64,000 nucleotides of DNA from Ramlibacter sp. (GTDB lineage Bacteria > Pseudomonadota > Gammaproteobacteria > Burkholderiales > Burkholderiaceae_C). A model generated the notes under the pieces. The model did no database searches. It was not told where the DNA came from and worked only from the letters and a program-made list of their open reading frames with translations. Made by a program: the position numbers and the translations under genes. Positions 18,575 through 26,614 of this stretch are shown in pieces. The DNA is taken from assembly GCA_013815685.1 (NCBI GenBank), contig JACDFR010000007.1, forward strand, positions 1 through 64,000, read 5' to 3'. Position 1 is the stretch's first letter; every line of letters starts with the position of its first letter.

Positions 18575-19701
18575 TGCAAAGAGACCTGCCCCCCACCGTC
18601 GCACCGCTGATACTGCCCTCGCGGGCCCCCGTGCTCAGCCGCACCGGCTGGACGGCCTTCGTGATCGCGCTGCTGGCCGTGTGCGCGATCGCGCCCCTGC
18701 TGAACCTGGCCGTCCCGCGGGACAGCTCCTTCCACATGAGCGACTACGCGGTCGCGCTGATCGGCAAGATCATGTGCTATGCCATCTGCGCGCTCGCGAT
18801 GGACCTGATCTGGGGCTACACCGGGATCCTGTCGCTCGGACACGGCCTGTTCTTCGCGCTGGGCGGCTACGCCATGGGGATGTACCTCATGCGCCAGATC
18901 GGGCGCGACGGCAACTACCGCAGCGACTTGCCGGATTTCATGGTGTTCCTGGACTGGAAGTCACTGCCCTGGCACTGGAGCTTCAGCGACAGCTTCGCCG
19001 CCACGCTCATCCTCATCGTCGCCGTCCCGGGCCTCGTGGCTTTCGTTTTCGGCTACTTTGCTTTCCGCTCGCGCATCAAGGGCGTGTACTTCTCGATCAT
19101 CACCCAGGCGATGACCTTCGCCGCGATGCTGCTGTTCTTTCGCAACGAGACCGGCTTCGGCGGCAACAACGGCTTCACCGACTTCAAGCGGATCGCCGGC
19201 ATCGCCATCGCCACACCGTCGATGCGCATGGCGCTCTTCGTCCTCACCGGTCTGGTGCTGCTGGGCTTCTTCCTGTTCGCGCGCTGGCTGGTGACAGCCA
19301 AGTTCGGGCGCGTGCTCCAGGCCATCCGCGATGCCGAATCGCGCGTCATGTTTTCCGGCTACAACCCGGTCGGCTACAAGCTGACCATCTGGACCTTGTC
19401 GGCGATCATGTGCGGCATTGCGGGAGCCCTCTATGTGCCCCAGGTGGGCATCATCAACCCCAGCGAGATGAGCCCGGCCAATTCGATCGAGATCGCGATC
19501 TGGGCCGCGGTCGGCGGCCGCGCCACCCTGATCGGGCCGATCATCGGCGCCTTCATCGTCAGCGGGGCCAAGAGCTGGCTCACCGTCGCGGCGCCCGAAT
19601 TCTGGCTTTACTTCCTGGGCGCGCTCTTCATCGCCGTGACCCTGTTCCTGCCCCACGGCATCGTCGGGCTGGTCAGGCAGTGGAAAGGGACGCCGAAATG
19701 A
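18571..19701 (+). CDS. urtC: Urea ABC transporter, permease UrtC
   Basis: 376 residues, LivM-type. The start chosen is the ATG at 18571, overlapping the urtB stop; the frame is open further upstream only as an overlap with urtB. Features include GYTGILSLGHGLFFALGGYA, a UrtC-type insertion (RSDLPDFMVFLDWKSLPWHW) and NETGFGGNNGFTDF. About nine membrane helices are expected. It ends 16 bp before urtD. It pairs with UrtB to form the urea channel. Confidence 0.94.
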   Translation: MMQRDLPPTVAPLILPSRAPVLSRTGWTAFVIALLAVCAIAPLLNLAVPRDSSFHMSDYAVALIGKIMCYAICALAMDLIWGYTGILSLGHGLFFALGGYAMGMYLMRQIGRDGNYRSDLPDFMVFLDWKSLPWHWSFSDSFAATLILIVAVPGLVAFVFGYFAFRSRIKGVYFSIITQAMTFAAMLLFFRNETGFGGNNGFTDFKRIAGIAIATPSMRMALFVLTGLVLLGFFLFARWLVTAKFGRVLQAIRDAESRVMFSGYNPVGYKLTIWTLSAIMCGIAGALYVPQVGIINPSEMSPANSIEIAIWAAVGGRATLIGPIIGAFIVSGAKSWLTVAAPEFWLYFLGALFIAVTLFLPHGIVGLVRQWKGTPK

Positions 19702-19717
19702 GCGCGGGGGCCATGAC

Positions 19718-20572
19718 ATGACGCCGGACCTGCTGGAACAGGGCGCACAGCGCCTTCGGGGCCGCCAGGCGGGGTCGGGCGGGCGCCAGGCTGGCTTCGG
19801 CCGTGTCGCCGCCGCCGGCGAAGTGGATGTCACGCACGGGCGCATCCTGTACCTGGAAGGCGTCAGCGTGAGCTTCGACGGCTTCAAGGCCATCAACAAC
19901 CTGTCGCTGGACATTGCGCCCGGCGAACTGCGCTGCGTCATCGGCCCGAACGGCGCCGGCAAGACCACGATGATGGACATCATCACCGGCAAGACCCGGC
20001 CCGACCAGGGCACCGTTTTCTTCGGCAGCACCATCGATCTGTTGCGTTACAGCGAGCCGCAGATCGCGCGGATGGGCATCGGCCGCAAGTTCCAGAAGCC
20101 CACGGTGTTCGAGCAGCTCACGGTATTCGAAAACCTCGAACTCGCGCTGAAGACCGACAAGGGCGTGAAATCGTCGATGTTCTTTCGGCTGCACTCCGAG
20201 CAAAGCGACCGCCTGGCCGAAATCCTGCAGACCATCCACCTCGCCGAAAGCGTGACGCGGCCGGCCGGCACCTTGAGTCACGGCCAGAAGCAGTGGCTCG
20301 AGATCGGCATGCTCCTCATGCAGGACCCGAAGCTGCTGCTGCTGGACGAACCCGTTGCCGGCATGACCGACGAAGAGACGGCACGCACCGCCGAGCTGTT
20401 TCTGTCACTCAAGGGCCGACACTCGCTGATGGTGGTGGAGCACGACATGAGCTTCATCAAAAGCATCTCGGAAATCGTGACGGTCTTGTCCGAAGGATCC
20501 GTACTCGCCCAGGGCACGCTGGAGCAGGTGCAGAACGACGAACGCGTGATCGAGGTGTACCTTGGGCGGTGA
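19718..20572 (+). CDS. urtD: Urea ABC transporter, ATP-binding protein UrtD
   Basis: 284 residues. After an unusual Gly/Arg-rich N-terminal stretch of about 40 residues the ABC domain begins at ILYLEGVSVSFDGFKAINN. It has Walker A GPNGAGKTTMMD, signature LSHGQKQWLEIG (characteristic of UrtD), Walker B LLLLDEPVAGMTDEE and the H-switch VVEHDMSF. It is a LivG-type ATPase. The true start could be a little downstream, since family members often begin near the core. It is separated from urtE by 315 bp that hold two palindromic elements, which is unusual for this operon. Confidence 0.93.
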   Translation: MTPDLLEQGAQRLRGRQAGSGGRQAGFGRVAAAGEVDVTHGRILYLEGVSVSFDGFKAINNLSLDIAPGELRCVIGPNGAGKTTMMDIITGKTRPDQGTVFFGSTIDLLRYSEPQIARMGIGRKFQKPTVFEQLTVFENLELALKTDKGVKSSMFFRLHSEQSDRLAEILQTIHLAESVTRPAGTLSHGQKQWLEIGMLLMQDPKLLLLDEPVAGMTDEETARTAELFLSLKGRHSLMVVEHDMSFIKSISEIVTVLSEGSVLAQGTLEQVQNDERVIEVYLGR

Positions 20573-20592
20573 GACTGCAATCCCTGCGCGCG

Positions 20593-20698
20593 CGGCCGAG
20601 GGTGCCGGGCAGCCGGCTCGACTCATGTCCCCCGCCGCGGGCGATGCCCGCGGCTCCTCCTTGACTTCGCCGAGCCGGCTGCCCGGCACCCTCGGCCG
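20593..20698. repeat. Composite palindromic element 1 between urtD and urtE
   Basis: Outer arms of 28 bp, at 20593-20620 and 20671-20698, are exact reverse complements (left arm starts CGGCCGAGGGTGCC). The 50-bp interior contains a second hairpin (GCCGCGGGC...GCCCGCGGC) framed by TCATGTCC on the left and CCTTGACTTC on the right. The interior ends match those of element 2 in reverse orientation, while the outer arms do not match. No protein frame of interest is seen. Confidence 0.85.
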
Positions 20699-20737
20699 GG
20701 TCTGTGATGGGCGGACGGTCTGCGCACGCCCACGCTT

Positions 20738-20846
20738 GATCGGGTGGGTGGCGGCCTCTGCTCCGGGAAGTCAAGGGGGAGGCTGCGCCCGCTTGCGGGC
20801 GCAGACGGAGGACATGACCGGAGCAGAGGCCGCCACCCGCCCGATC
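20738..20846. repeat. Composite palindromic element 2 between urtD and urtE (inverted relative to element 1)
   Basis: Outer arms (20738-20765 and 20818-20846) are reverse complements with one G-T mismatch (left arm includes GGGTGGCGGCCTCTGCTCC). The interior begins GAAGTCAAGG and ends GGACATGA, the reverse complement of the frame of element 1. It holds its own hairpin CTGCGCCCGC/GCGGGCGCAG. So the frame is shared with element 1, while the stem sequences differ but remain paired. Confidence 0.85.
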
Positions 20847-20887
20847 CCGCACACCAAGGCTGTTCAATACGCTCAGGCCGCCAAAAA

Positions 20888-21580
20888 ATGCTGACCGTCA
20901 AGAACATCAACCAGTACTACGGCGGCTCGCACATCCTGCGTGGCGTGAGCCTGCAAGCCCGCCATGGCAAGGTCACCGTGCTGCTGGGCCGCAACGGCGT
21001 GGGGAAGACGACGCTGCTGAAGTCGCTGATGGGCCTGGTGCCGATCAAGTCCGGTAGCATCGAATTCGAAGGCAAGCCGATCCACCAGGCCACGCCGTAC
21101 CAGCGCGCCCGCGCCGGCATCGGTTTCGTGCCGCAGGGCCGCGAAATCTTCGCGCGCCTCACTGTCGAAGACAACTTGCGCATGGGCCTGGCCTGCAAAA
21201 GCGCGGGCACGCCGATTCCGGCGGAGCTGTTCGAGCTGTTTCCCGTGCTGCGGAAGATGCTGGGGCGCCGCGGCGGCGACCTCTCGGGTGGCCAGCAGCA
21301 GCAGCTGGCCATCGCGCGGGCGCTGGCGGCGCGGCCGCGGCTTCTCATCCTGGACGAGCCCACCGAAGGCATCCAGCCCAGCATCATCAAGGACATCGGC
21401 CGCGTCATCCGCATGCTCGCCGACCGGGGCGACATGGCCATCGTGCTGGTCGAACAGTACTACGATTTCGCCCGCGAACTGGCGGACGACTATCTGGTGA
21501 TGGAGCGCGGTGAATTCATCGCGCAAGGGCGGGGGGAAACCATGGAAACCGACGGCGTGCGCCAGCTCGTGGCGATCTGA
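20888..21580 (+). CDS. urtE: Urea ABC transporter, ATP-binding protein UrtE
   Basis: 230 residues, LivF-type. The ATG at 20888 (MLTVKNINQYYGGSHILRG) is the family start; the frame is open upstream only through the palindromic element. It has Walker A GRNGVGKTTLL, signature LSGGQQQQLAIARAL, Walker B LLILDEPTEGIQPS and H-switch VEQYYDF. The last gene of the transporter. A short inverted repeat (GTAGGCA/TGCCTAC near 21592-21607) follows the stop and may contribute to termination. Expression may depend on how far transcription passes the two upstream palindromes. Confidence 0.94.
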   Translation: MLTVKNINQYYGGSHILRGVSLQARHGKVTVLLGRNGVGKTTLLKSLMGLVPIKSGSIEFEGKPIHQATPYQRARAGIGFVPQGREIFARLTVEDNLRMGLACKSAGTPIPAELFELFPVLRKMLGRRGGDLSGGQQQQLAIARALAARPRLLILDEPTEGIQPSIIKDIGRVIRMLADRGDMAIVLVEQYYDFARELADDYLVMERGEFIAQGRGETMETDGVRQLVAI

Positions 21581-21707
21581 GCAACGCGGCTGTAGGCAGG
21601 TGCCTACCGGTTTTCGCGCGGGGGCCTACCGGGTTTGGCGCTTGCGGCGCTCAGGCGGTGCGAGGACGGGCACCTAATCTAAAGGCATCAACTACCTGGA
21701 GAATCAA

Positions 21708-21782
21708 ATGCCCGTCGTCCTCTGGCTTCTTGGTGTGCCGCTCACCGTCGTTCTGCTGTTGATGCTGTTCGGCGTGTTCTGA
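21708..21782 (+). CDS. Tiny hydrophobic peptide, single membrane helix
   Basis: 24 residues: MPVVLWLLGVPLTVVLLLML plus a short GVF end. A GGAG lies eight bases before the ATG. Nearly the whole peptide would form one membrane helix. Short hydrophobic peptides of this kind recur in Burkholderiales genomes, but no function is known to me. It lies alone between urtE and a convergent small gene. Confidence 0.5.
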   Translation: MPVVLWLLGVPLTVVLLLMLFGVF

Positions 21783-21795
21783 CACAGCGCAGCCC

Positions 21796-22020
21796 TCACG
21801 GCTTTTTCTTGACCTGCTCGAGCTGTTCGAGGTTGCGCCCCGACAGCTCGCCGCGGTCTCCTTCGGCGAATTCATCGCCGCCGCTGGGCTCGCGCCCCTC
21901 CACCTCGCCCTGGTTGGAATAGGGCTGGCGCCCGGCGCCGCCCTCCCAACTGACTTCACTGGGCGTCCCATGTTCGGCATTGCCCGGCTGAGGGCCTTTC
22001 CCGGCTGGTTTTTCGTTCAT
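21796..22020 (-). CDS. Small hydrophilic protein of unknown function
   Basis: 74 residues, MNEKPAGKGPQPGNAEHG, rich in G, E, P, Q and K, ending in LEQLEQVKKKP. No cysteine and no hydrophobic segment; it is probably disordered and cytosolic. The composition resembles small stress-related hydrophilic proteins, but I do not identify a family. AGGAGCGC lies just before the ATG. It is convergent with the tiny peptide gene, whose stop is 13 bp away. Confidence 0.6.
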   Translation of the reverse strand: MNEKPAGKGPQPGNAEHGTPSEVSWEGGAGRQPYSNQGEVEGREPSGGDEFAEGDRGELSGRNLEQLEQVKKKP

Positions 22021-22053
22021 GAGCGCTCCTTGTGTGACAGCGTGATTGTGAAT

Positions 22054-23289
22054 TCAGGGACCGTAGCTGAAGTTTACGTTCACCGACCCGCCGCTGATGT
22101 CGGCTGGCTTGTCTTGCGTCGCACGGCCCGGTGTTTCCGCACGGATCGTGTACTTGCCGGCGGCGGCAGCGTCGGCAGCGAAGCTCAAGGCCGCCCCGGA
22201 CGATACGAATGCTGCCTTGACAGGGGCACCCACAGGCAGCCGGAAGCGGTAAGTGCCCAGCTCAGGATCAATCGCCTGGCTTGCAATGACAACTGCCGGG
22301 CCGCCGGTCAGCGCCTGCGAGGCCTGTACGGTGGCGTCGGTGATCGCCGTCGTGGTCGTGCCGCCGCCGGACACCGAAGTGAGCGTCGCCGCTCCGGTCA
22401 CATCGGCCATGGTCGACAGGGGTGGCGCAATGGCGGTCGCGGTGCCGCTGACCACCGTGGTGCCGGTGCCGACCGGAACGCCGGTGACCACCGCCGTGGC
22501 ACGGCCATCGGACATCACGACCAGCGTGTACGTGCCGGTCGACAGGTAGGGAATGCTGAACTTGCCTGTGCTGTCGGGCGCCGTCGACCTGATGGTGGCT
22601 CCGTTCACCTGGGCGGCGACGGTCGTGCTGCTCAAGCTCAGGGTTGTCGTGACATATCCATGGATGCCGGTATTGACGCGCGGCAGGATGGAGATGACTG
22701 GCTTGAGGTTGTACTTCCCCGAGTTGCCTGCCTTGACCACCGACTTGCAGGCGTCGAAGTCCAGCACCAGGTCGGCCATCTGGCCGGGCGCCACGTCGAA
22801 ATGAGCTTGGAGCTTCAGGCCACTCTGCTGGCCGCTGGGCGTGTCGAGCGCAGTCAGGGCGCCGCCGGTGGGTTGAACGGCGTTGGCCATGCTGGACGTG
22901 CCGGTCGCGGTGTTGCTGGACAGCACCAGGCGCAGCTGCGAATAGCGGCCCGAGGGCAGTGCGACCGTGCCGAGCTCTTCCAGCAGGCCGTTGTTCAGCT
23001 CAAGCAGGTCGATTCTCCGTGCAGGCGCCACAGCGATCTCTCGCCAACCGCCCTCGGCGTCCGCCGCCGTCCCGCTCTGGTGGACACGGACTTTCTCGAC
23101 GGTCACATATACATGGTCGTAGCCACAGCTGGGTGCATCGGTGAGCGCCACGCGCAGGCTGCCGTCGGCCTGGAAGCTGGCGTCCCCGCCACCGCCGCCG
23201 CATGCGGCCAGCATGGCTGCCGTGCCCAAGGCCGTGCCCCAACGCAAGGTCCTGGCCCACGCCACGTTCATCATCTTGATTACTGCCAT
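22054..23289 (-). CDS. DUF4382-type lipoprotein
   Basis: 411 residues. The N-terminus has a hydrophobic stretch and a lipobox-like LAACGGGGG, so an envelope lipoprotein is likely. Residues 45-200 match DUF4382: LRVALTDAPSCGYDHVYVTV, then EKVRVH and IDLLELNNGLLEELG. The second half has carboxypeptidase-regulatory-like beta repeats (GIHGYVTTTLSLSSTTVAAQ and later TYTLVV, GTYRFRLP). It starts ATGGCAGTAATC. Function unknown; members often occur singly, as here. Confidence 0.8.
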   Translation of the reverse strand: MAVIKMMNVAWARTLRWGTALGTAAMLAACGGGGGDASFQADGSLRVALTDAPSCGYDHVYVTVEKVRVHQSGTAADAEGGWREIAVAPARRIDLLELNNGLLEELGTVALPSGRYSQLRLVLSSNTATGTSSMANAVQPTGGALTALDTPSGQQSGLKLQAHFDVAPGQMADLVLDFDACKSVVKAGNSGKYNLKPVISILPRVNTGIHGYVTTTLSLSSTTVAAQVNGATIRSTAPDSTGKFSIPYLSTGTYTLVVMSDGRATAVVTGVPVGTGTTVVSGTATAIAPPLSTMADVTGAATLTSVSGGGTTTTAITDATVQASQALTGGPAVVIASQAIDPELGTYRFRLPVGAPVKAAFVSSGAALSFAADAAAAGKYTIRAETPGRATQDKPADISGGSVNVNFSYGP

Positions 23290-23421
23290 GTCGGTTGCTC
23301 CGTTACTGTTGAGCCTCCATGGTCACCGCCGGACTGAATCCGCCTGTAAGAAAACGTGACGTAATCGGCTCATAGACGGGATAATCATGTAAATAGTTAC
23401 TTGTAGTGCAGGACCACCACG

Positions 23422-23446
23422 AAAAAAACGGGCCCCGGGCCCGTTC
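23422..23446 (-). terminator. Intrinsic terminator for the secreted-protein gene at 23465-23941
   Basis: On the minus strand the sequence AACGGGCCC/GGGCCCGTT forms a 9-bp stem followed directly by a run of T (seen as A run 23422-23428 on the plus strand). It begins about 20 bp after the TAA of the gene. The loop is very short, so the central pairs probably open. Confidence 0.75.
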
Positions 23447-23464
23447 AATTCCTCTGACACACAC

Positions 23465-23941
23465 TTATTGAGTACGGGAGGGAACCAGCACGACCGGGTC
23501 GGAAGTCTTGGGTTCGATCGTGACCGAGGTTGCGCCGGCAGGCAACACGACCGTTTCGACTTCGCGCAGCACCCCGCCACCGGCAACGCTGCCAGTGGTA
23601 TTGCCACGTCCGGCGACGCGTGCCTGGCAGGCGGCTTTTTCTTCACCCGCGAGAACATCGCAACGGGCATCGGCATTGGTTTCGAATTTGGCGCCGGCAT
23701 TGTCGAGCACGCCACGCTTTTTGTCGGACTGGGCATTACGTGCCTCGGTCAGGCAGGTGTCGCGATCTTGCTGGGTCTTGCCGGTCATGCAGGCGTTGAC
23801 TTCCTGCTGGAAGCTGCCCGATGCATCGATGCCCGTGGTTCCGGTGGCGACCTGGGCAGTGGCGGCGGTCACCGCCAGCAAGGCCGCCACACCGAACGAC
23901 ACGAGGCTCTTGCGTGAGCGGACGTTATCGGGTGCATTCAT
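23465..23941 (-). CDS. Secreted protein of unknown function
   Basis: 158 residues from the ATG at 23941 (AGGAGT eight bases before). MNAPDNVRSRKSLVSFGVAA gives a signal peptide ending around ATAQVATG. The mature part has six cysteines/charged motifs such as NACMTGKTQQDRDTCLTEAR, CDVLAGEEKAACQARV and a C-terminal VVLPAGATSVTIEP. The paired C-x(n)-C spacing suggests disulfides in the periplasm. The open frame extends upstream to 24622 but there it is only antisense to ureD. No family name recognised. Confidence 0.7.
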   Translation of the reverse strand: MNAPDNVRSRKSLVSFGVAALLAVTAATAQVATGTTGIDASGSFQQEVNACMTGKTQQDRDTCLTEARNAQSDKKRGVLDNAGAKFETNADARCDVLAGEEKAACQARVAGRGNTTGSVAGGGVLREVETVVLPAGATSVTIEPKTSDPVVLVPSRTQ

Positions 23942-24102
23942 GAGGGACTCCTGGTGTCGGTTGAATGACTGTAGTCTAGGCAGAGCACCAGCCCAACCAT
24001 GCGGGACAGCACACCCCATGTGCGGCGGTTCGATTCCGGTCGGCGCGTAGGACAGCGGATTGCCAGGCGTGTGCCTACACGCTGGCTGAGAATTAGTTTG
24101 CG

Positions 24103-24933
24103 TTAAAGCGCCCAGGTGCGAGGCTGTATTGCCTCGAGGCCCCACAGGGCCGGACGCCAGGCGTTGCGGACTGCTTTCAACAAGTCCAAAGCCGGCTCGA
24201 CCAGAGGTGCGAGTACCCGAACGACGACGATGCGGGGACCCGGTGCGGTCGCACCCGCCAATGCCGACAGCGGATGAGCCGCGATCGCGCCGCGCGCGAT
24301 TTCCAATGCCTGCTCGCGGCGCGCACGGCCGAGATCGCTGCCGCCGGCCAGGAAGAGTGTCGCGACACAGCGATAACCGGCCAGGCCCAGTGGCCCATCC
24401 ATCAGCCGCGAATCGCCGGCGGCGATCCGGCCGCGCTCCAGCCAGGCGCCTTCCAACGCCAGGTGCTGCAGCATGCTGCCCTGTTCGAAAGGCAGTTGGG
24501 CTTCGGGCAAGCCGAGCGCGCAGACATCCCAGCCGATCAGTTCGGCCCCAGGATCGAGTCTCATCGAAAGGTGGTTCTCGGCGATGCAGCCGCTGTAGCA
24601 GATGGTCTCCAGGGGCAGCCATTCGAAGCGCGCGCCCTGTTCCAGGCTGATGCGGGTGCGCTGAGCCGCGGCCTGTGCGTCCGAACGGTAGAACCGGGAT
24701 GCGCCGGGCGTGGTGACCAGGCCGTGCGTGCCCGGGGCCCCCTGGACATCGAGCTCCAGCGTATCGCCGCCGACCAAGCCACCCGGCGGATGAACCAGCA
24801 CGTTGTGCGAGATGGCCTCGCCTTCCGGATAAAGCGTTTGCAGGATCCGCAGCGGGCCCTGGTGCTCGAACCGGGCGACGCAGCGGCCCGCCTCCAGGCG
24901 CAGACCGAGCGACAGGCGCGCGTGCCAGACCAA
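24103..24933 (-). CDS. ureD: Urease accessory protein UreD
   Basis: 276 residues starting at a TTG (M)VWHARLSLGLRLEAGR; no ATG or GTG fits, and the TTG lies 2 nt after the permease stop. The UreD core is clear: GPLRILQTLYPEGEAISHNV, LVHPPGGLVGGDTLELDV, TTPGASRFYRS and CYSGCIAENHLSMRLDPGAE. UreD works with UreF/UreG in loading nickel into urease. Unusually, no ureA, ureB or ureC follows. It closes an operon for an NMT1-type ABC transporter, and its urt partner genes lie 2.5 kb away on the other strand. Urease structural genes must be elsewhere, or absent. Confidence 0.9.
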   Translation of the reverse strand: MVWHARLSLGLRLEAGRCVARFEHQGPLRILQTLYPEGEAISHNVLVHPPGGLVGGDTLELDVQGAPGTHGLVTTPGASRFYRSDAQAAAQRTRISLEQGARFEWLPLETICYSGCIAENHLSMRLDPGAELIGWDVCALGLPEAQLPFEQGSMLQHLALEGAWLERGRIAAGDSRLMDGPLGLAGYRCVATLFLAGGSDLGRARREQALEIARGAIAAHPLSALAGATAPGPRIVVVRVLAPLVEPALDLLKAVRNAWRPALWGLEAIQPRTWAL

Positions 24934-24935
24934 AA

Positions 24936-25703
24936 CTATCTGCCCTGCGAGCCGCGGTGCGCCCAGGCCGTCGTGTGGTTCTCGATCAGGCTGAACAGCT
25001 CGTACATCAGCATCGCCATCGCGCCCACCACGACCAGCCCGGCGAAGGCCAGGCCCATCTGCATGGCCGACCCGGCCGAGATCAGCAGATAGCCGATCCC
25101 TTCGTTGGCCGCCGTCATCTCCGAGACCGTGGTGCCGACGAAGGCCAGCGTGATGGCGACCTTGAGCGAACCGTAGAAGTACGGCATCGACCGCGGCAGC
25201 CCCACCTTCACCAGCACGTCCCAGCGCCGCGCGCCCAGCACGCGCAGCACATCCTCCAGCTCGGGCTCGAGCGTCGCCAGCCCGGTGGCGATGTTCACCA
25301 TGATCGGAAAGAAGGAGATGAGGAAAGCGGTAAGGATGGCCGGGCCCGCGCCGATGCCGAACCAGACCACCAGGATCGGCACGAAGGCCGCTTTGGGCAG
25401 CGCATTGAAGGCCGTCATCAGCGGATACACCGCGGCATAGGCGAGCCGCGAACTGCCGATCACGAATCCCAACAGCACGCCCACGACGATCGCCAGGCCG
25501 AAACCGGCCATCGTGACCCAGAAGGTGCGCCAGGCGTGCGCGGCGATAATGCCCCGGTACTCGACCATCTGGTTCCAGATGCGCAAGGGGCTGGGAAAGA
25601 TGAACTCGGAAACGTTGAACACCGAGCACACGAACTGCCACAAGCCGAGCACGGCGACGAGCAGGATCCACGGCGACCAGCGCTCCAGTTGCCTGGTTTT
25701 CAT
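24936..25703 (-). CDS. ABC transporter permease (NitT/TauT/SsuC type)
   Basis: 255 residues, about six membrane helices. It contains the EAA-type loop LRVLGARRWDVLVKVGLPRS and the family front FIFPSPLRIWNQMVEYRG. It overlaps the ATPase stop by 4 nt. Substrate unknown; relatives import nitrate, sulfonates, taurine, pyrimidine precursors or guanidine-related compounds. The downstream ureD suggests a nitrogen compound that leads to urea, which is inference. Confidence 0.88.
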   Translation of the reverse strand: MKTRQLERWSPWILLVAVLGLWQFVCSVFNVSEFIFPSPLRIWNQMVEYRGIIAAHAWRTFWVTMAGFGLAIVVGVLLGFVIGSSRLAYAAVYPLMTAFNALPKAAFVPILVVWFGIGAGPAILTAFLISFFPIMVNIATGLATLEPELEDVLRVLGARRWDVLVKVGLPRSMPYFYGSLKVAITLAFVGTTVSEMTAANEGIGYLLISAGSAMQMGLAFAGLVVVGAMAMLMYELFSLIENHTTAWAHRGSQGR

Positions 25704-26614
25704 GGCGTAACCTTTTCCGTCGACTGCCGGCGGATGGCGCCGATGTGCCCACGCAGTTCATGCACGATGTCGCTGAACTCCCTGGTGTAGGTGATCTCCA
25801 GGTCGCGCGGGCGCGGCAGTTCGATTTCCTTGCGCACCATGAAGCGGCCCGGACTCTTGCTCATCACGTACACGGCGTCCGCCAGGAAGACCGATTCGCG
25901 CAGGTCGTGTGTCACCAGGATCACGTTGAAGCGCTGTTCTTCCCACAGGTCGCGCAGGATGCACCACAGCTCTTCCCGGGTGAAGGCGTCCAGGGCACCG
26001 AACGGCTCGTCCAGCAGCAGCATCTTGGGCTCGTGGATGAGCGCACGGCAGATGCTGGCGCGCTGCTGCATGCCGCCCGAGAGCTGCCAGGGGAACTGGT
26101 CTTCGTAGCCGGCCAGACCGACCTTCTGCAGCAGTTTGCGGGCGCGCTGCTCGTACTCGGCGCGCCTGGCCTTGAAGTTGCTGCGGTACGGCTCGACGAT
26201 CTCCAGGGGCAGCAGCACGTTGTCCACCGTGGTCCGCCAGGGCAGGAGCGAGGGCGCCTGGAACGCCATGCCGGAGATCTTGAGCGGCCCGGTCACGGTC
26301 GCCCCGTCGATCAGGATCCGCCCGCGCGACGGCATCTTCAACCCCGTCGCCAGCTTCATGAAGGTCGACTTGCCGCAGCCCGAAGGCCCGACGATGGCGA
26401 TGAATTCGCCCTGCCGCACCGCCAGGTCGATCGCCTCCACCGCGAACTGGCCCTGCGCCAGCAATTCCTCGTTGTACGAGAGCCAGACGTCCTGAAAATC
26501 GACGAAATGGCCCCCACGCTCCCCCACTTCGTGTGGGTCGCTGCCCCCCGAGGGGGCCTTCGCGCCTTGGGGCGGCCCGGCGGCGCTCATTGCCGCACTC
26601 GACGCTTCGCTCAC
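25700..26614 (-). CDS. ABC transporter ATP-binding protein (SsuB/TauB type)
   Basis: 304 residues if started at the GTG overlapping the binding-protein stop. Core motifs: Walker A GPSGCGKSTFMKLATG, Q-loop region GMAFQAPSLLPWRTT, signature LSGGMQQRASICRAL, Walker B MLLLDEPFGALDAFTREEL and H-switch VTHDLRE. The first ~38 residues (SAAGPPQGAKAPSGGSDPHE) are translated from a palindromic GC-rich repeat (about 26508-26600). They are absent from the family core, so the functional domain begins near HFVDFQDVW. Confidence 0.9.
   Translation of the reverse strand: MSEASSAAMSAAGPPQGAKAPSGGSDPHEVGERGGHFVDFQDVWLSYNEELLAQGQFAVEAIDLAVRQGEFIAIVGPSGCGKSTFMKLATGLKMPSRGRILIDGATVTGPLKISGMAFQAPSLLPWRTTVDNVLLPLEIVEPYRSNFKARRAEYEQRARKLLQKVGLAGYEDQFPWQLSGGMQQRASICRALIHEPKMLLLDEPFGALDAFTREELWCILRDLWEEQRFNVILVTHDLRESVFLADAVYVMSKSPGRFMVRKEIELPRPRDLEITYTREFSDIVHELRGHIGAIRRQSTEKVTP

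Noticed and set aside
24020..24070. tRNA T-arm-like string GGTTCGATTCC
   Set aside because: The flanking bases do not form a full T-stem, and no anticodon arm or acceptor stem with CCA is present upstream.
24934..25761. Upstream extension of the ureD frame to 552 codons
   Set aside because: The extra part is antisense-like Arg/Gly-rich sequence over the permease; UreD homology begins at VWHARL.
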